Shown here: one piece after another, positions 61,884-64,000 of the stretch
Position numbering within the stretch: position 1 is the stretch's first letter
Layout of the letters: every line of letters starts with the position of its first letter
DNA from: Azospirillum picis
GTDB taxonomy: Bacteria; Pseudomonadota; Alphaproteobacteria; Azospirillales; Azospirillaceae
DNA length: 64,000 nucleotides
Direction: 5' to 3'
NCBI RefSeq assembly: GCF_017876115.1
Contig: NZ_JAGINO010000007.1
Span: 62,001-126,000, forward strand
Notes under the pieces: generated by a model
Seen by the model: the letters and a program-made list of their open reading frames with translations, nothing else
Databases searched by the model: none
Told to the model about the DNA's origin: nothing
Program-made: the position numbers and the translations under genes

Positions 61884-62417
61884 TCAAGGCACGCGCTTCT
61901 TCTCCAGCTTGCGGGCGAGCGTGCGGCGGTGCATGCCCAGCCGGCGGGCCGTCTCGGAGATGTTGAAGCCGGTCTCGACCAGCGTCTCGTGGATGCGCTC
62001 CCACTCCAGGTTCTTGATCGAGGTGGTGCGCGCCGCCGGCGCGATGGAGGTGTCGCCCTCCGTCCGCTCGAAGGCGGCCTCGATGTCGTCGGTGTTGGAC
62101 GGCTTGGCCAGATAGTGGCAGGCGCCGAGCTTGATCGCCTCGACCGCGGTGGCGATGCTGGCGAAGCCGGTCAGCACGACGATGCGCATCTCGTCGTCGC
62201 TGTCGTGCAACTCCTTGACGCAATCGAGCCCGCTGCCGGTTGCCAGCTTCAGGTCGACGACGGCGTAGCCGGGCTGGACCTCGTCCAGCAGGCCGCGCAT
62301 CTCCTCCAGCCCGTTGCAGTTGTGGACATCGTAGCCGCGCCGTTCGAACGACCGCCGCAGCGCCCGGGCGAAGGACTCGTCGTCCTCGACGATCAGCAGC
62401 GTGCGTTCAGTCTCCAT
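61884..62417 (-). CDS. regA: Redox response regulator RegA/ActR
   Basis: A 177-residue response regulator controlling respiration, carbon and nitrogen fixation genes in alphaproteobacteria. Receiver with LLIVEDDESF, phospho-acceptor Asp55 in VVDLKLATGSGL and the lysine of LAKPS; a short proline/alanine linker leads to a Fis-type helix-turn-helix (ISETARRLGMHRRTLARKL) of the invariant RegA kind. It overlaps the 3' end of regB by 11 bases, so kinase and regulator are cotranscribed, kinase first, as in rhizobial actSR. Confidence 0.95.
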   Translation of the reverse strand: METERTLLIVEDDESFARALRRSFERRGYDVHNCNGLEEMRGLLDEVQPGYAVVDLKLATGSGLDCVKELHDSDDEMRIVVLTGFASIATAVEAIKLGACHYLAKPSNTDDIEAAFERTEGDTSIAPAARTTSIKNLEWERIHETLVETGFNISETARRLGMHRRTLARKLEKKRVP

Positions 62418-63681
62418 CGGACTCTCCCGGCGACAGGGCGGCGAGCGGCAGGGTCAGGGTGACGGTGGCGCCGCCGGCCGCGCGGTTGCGGGCCGAGACG
62501 GTGCCGCCCAGCTTGCGCAGGACATTGACCACCAGGAACAGGCCGAGGCCGCTGCCCGGCCGGTTCTTGGTCGAACGATAGGGCTTGCCCAGCTCCGCCA
62601 GGACGGACTCGTCGAAGCCGGGGCCGCTGTCGTTGACCGCCACCACCAGACTGTCGCCCTGGCGCAGCACCGCGATCCCGATCCAGGCTGGAGAGGCTTC
62701 CAGCGCGTTGTCGAGAACGTTGAACAGCACCTGCTTCAGCGCGAGGTCGGACACCATCCGCACGTCCGCGTCGATGTTGTTCTGGTAGTCGAACCGCCGC
62801 GGGGAGCGGCTGGACAGCCAGTCCTCCACCAGCTCGTCGAGGAAATCCTTGACGGTGGTGCGGACGGTCCCTTCGCCCCGCGCCTCTCCCGAGGACAGCA
62901 GGATGCCGGACACGATCGTCTTGCAGCGGTCGATCTGGGACTGCATCTCCGCCAGCTCCTCGGACAGGTCGGGATCGTCCGCCAGCACCGGCATGCGGCG
63001 CCAGTCGTTGAGGATGACCGACAGCGTGGCGAGCGGCGTCCCCAGCTCATGCGCGGCGCCGGAGGCGAGCAGGCCCATGCGCACGATGTGCGCCTCCTCC
63101 ATCGAGCGCTGGCGCAGCTCGGCGAGATAGGCGTCACGGGCGCGCTGGTTGCGGTTGATCTGGGTGAGGAAGGGCACCAGCAGGCTGGCCGCCAGCACGA
63201 AGCAGATGAACATCCCCTGGATGTGCAGGCTGAACAGCTCGCCTTCGTGGGCATGGGGCAGGGGGAGCGGGCGGAAGGTGCCGGTCAGGCCGGTGAAGCA
63301 GGCGGTCGCCACCAGCACCAGCGCCCAGGCCGACCACGCCTCCAGCAGCACCGCCCCCAGCGCCACCTGCAGCAGGTAAAGCGAGATGAAGGGATTGGAG
63401 GCGCCGCCGCTGAGATAGAGCTGCACCGTCAGCGCCCAGACGTCGATCAGCAGTTCCAGGAAAAGCTGGGTGTTCGACACCGAGGCGTTGCGGCGGATGT
63501 GGAGCAGGCTGGCGACGTTCAGCGCCACCAGGAACAGCACCACCGCGGTCATCGGCACCAGCGGAAGCCGGATCCCCATCTGAAGATGGACGATCAGGAT
63601 GGTGACGATCTGTCCGGCGACGGCAAGCCAGCGAAGCTGGACAAGCAGGAACAGGTTCTTGCGGTCGGTGGTGTCGCGCAC
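62407..63681 (-). CDS. regB: Redox sensor histidine kinase RegB/ActS
   Basis: A 424-residue membrane kinase with about six helices in residues 10-175. The quinone-sensing loop is present as GGASNPF (92-98). The H-box is GAAHELGTPLAT with His211, and Cys253 in DRCKTIV sits at the position of the redox-active cysteine of RegB. The ATPase part has QVLFNVLDNALEASP and GSGLGLFLVVNVL. The start is GTG 63681; no better in-frame start or clear ribosome site is seen. Likely senses ubiquinone redox state. Confidence 0.94.
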   Translation of the reverse strand: MRDTTDRKNLFLLVQLRWLAVAGQIVTILIVHLQMGIRLPLVPMTAVVLFLVALNVASLLHIRRNASVSNTQLFLELLIDVWALTVQLYLSGGASNPFISLYLLQVALGAVLLEAWSAWALVLVATACFTGLTGTFRPLPLPHAHEGELFSLHIQGMFICFVLAASLLVPFLTQINRNQRARDAYLAELRQRSMEEAHIVRMGLLASGAAHELGTPLATLSVILNDWRRMPVLADDPDLSEELAEMQSQIDRCKTIVSGILLSSGEARGEGTVRTTVKDFLDELVEDWLSSRSPRRFDYQNNIDADVRMVSDLALKQVLFNVLDNALEASPAWIGIAVLRQGDSLVVAVNDSGPGFDESVLAELGKPYRSTKNRPGSGLGLFLVVNVLRKLGGTVSARNRAAGGATVTLTLPLAALSPGESDGD

Positions 63682-63940
63682 GAATGACGGTCCCGTTCCT
63701 CGTCCAGCTCATCAGCCTGACGACTTATATAGGCATTCCGCCCCAGGATGGCAGCCTGTCATGGACCGAAAGTAGCAGCGTGGCACTGGGGTATCGGGGT
63801 GCGCCGGTGCCGGGCGGCCGGGCGGGTAGCTCTCTTGCGGGACCCGACCCGCTGGGCAATCATCGGCGGACCGGCCGCCGGGCGGCGTCCGGGATTTCGT
63901 GCCGCCCGGCCGGCCGGATGCCACAGAGGGAGGGTGAGCG

Positions 63941-64000
63941 GTGTTCGACCCCGACGCCTTGCGACGGTTCCGGTCATGCCTCGGGTCGGCCCTGCTGGCC
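63941..64000 (+). CDS. Partial CDS, 5' end only
   Basis: A frame opening at GTG 63941 (VFDPDALRRFRSC, then LGSALLA) runs to the window edge. GAGGGAGGG lies just upstream. The residues look like the start of a protein with a hydrophobic anchor. It is divergent from regB; a SenC/PrrC-like gene is often found near regBA, but 20 residues cannot support that name. Confidence 0.3.
   Translation, partial: MFDPDALRRFRSCLGSALLA

Noticed and set aside
1-64000. tRNA, rRNA, insertion sequences, prophage genes
   Set aside because: No cloverleaf, rRNA-like stretch, transposase or integrase sequence was recognised by eye; a covariance-model search would be needed to exclude small RNAs.

Overview
The window is GC-rich (coding third positions are almost all G/C), gene-dense DNA of alphaproteobacterial character. 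RegB/RegA-type redox regulators, a KaiC-like ATPase next to a hybrid kinase, TRAP malonate uptake genes and a RepA/ParA/ParB replication block suggest an Azospirillum-like member of the Rhodospirillales. The iteron-flanked repA and the parAB pair (22.8-29.6 kb) show that this is part of a plasmid or chromid rather than a main-chromosome segment. The genus is an inference; replication and partition genes are read directly. No rRNA, tRNA, insertion sequence or CRISPR array was recognised.

Layout. 0-1.4 kb: two uncharacterised convergent genes separated by a double hairpin, plus a possible tiny secreted peptide. 1.8-7.9 kb: RND efflux pump (permease and lipoprotein adaptor) divergent from two tandem paralogous TetR repressors, with an overlapping-dyad operator between. 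7.9-15 kb: MFS carrier, a polar amino-acid-type ABC importer without its ATPase, a hydroxyacid dehydrogenase, a LacI regulator and a 2-keto-4-pentenoate hydratase-like enzyme. 15-19.4 kb: double-domain KaiC ATPase, hybrid histidine kinase, PAQR/hemolysin III membrane protein, small hypothetical protein. 19.7-22.8 kb: D,D-carboxypeptidase; SoxR divergent from an HPP/CBS membrane protein with a textbook SoxR box between them. 22.8-30.3 kb: repA with 14 iteron copies, CDF metal transporter, GH15 glucoamylase-like enzyme, parAB, YigZ-family protein. 30.4-37.6 kb: malonate module (GntR regulator, TRAP DctP-DctQ-DctM, MatB, MatA). 37.7-44.6 kb: polysaccharide deacetylase, then a BtsS/BtsR-like two-component pair, YihY protein, a YbdD/YjiX-like small protein and a CstA/BtsT-type carbon-starvation (pyruvate/peptide) transporter. 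44.6-49.6 kb: SDR and LysR pair, a second LysR with a metallo-beta-lactamase-fold hydrolase and an alpha/beta hydrolase. 49.9-61.8 kb: a divergent eleven-gene biosynthetic locus. 61.9-63.7 kb: RegA/RegB (ActR/ActS) redox two-component system.

The most unusual unit is the 49.9-61.8 kb locus. On the minus strand it has inositol-3-phosphate synthase, a histidine phosphatase, a SAM methyltransferase and a clan-A-like glycoside hydrolase; on the plus strand two NAD-sugar epimerase/dehydratases, a B12-type radical SAM enzyme and four glycosyltransferases, almost all translationally overlapped. Together these could build an inositol-derived, multiply glycosylated and methylated small molecule or glycoconjugate whose identity I cannot name. 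Other points worth attention are the SoxR-controlled HPP/CBS gene, the repeated intergenic palindrome GTGGGA-N2-TCCCAC, clusters of TGRAACA half sites, and an 11-codon leader ORF with a strong ribosome site ahead of the malonate transporter.
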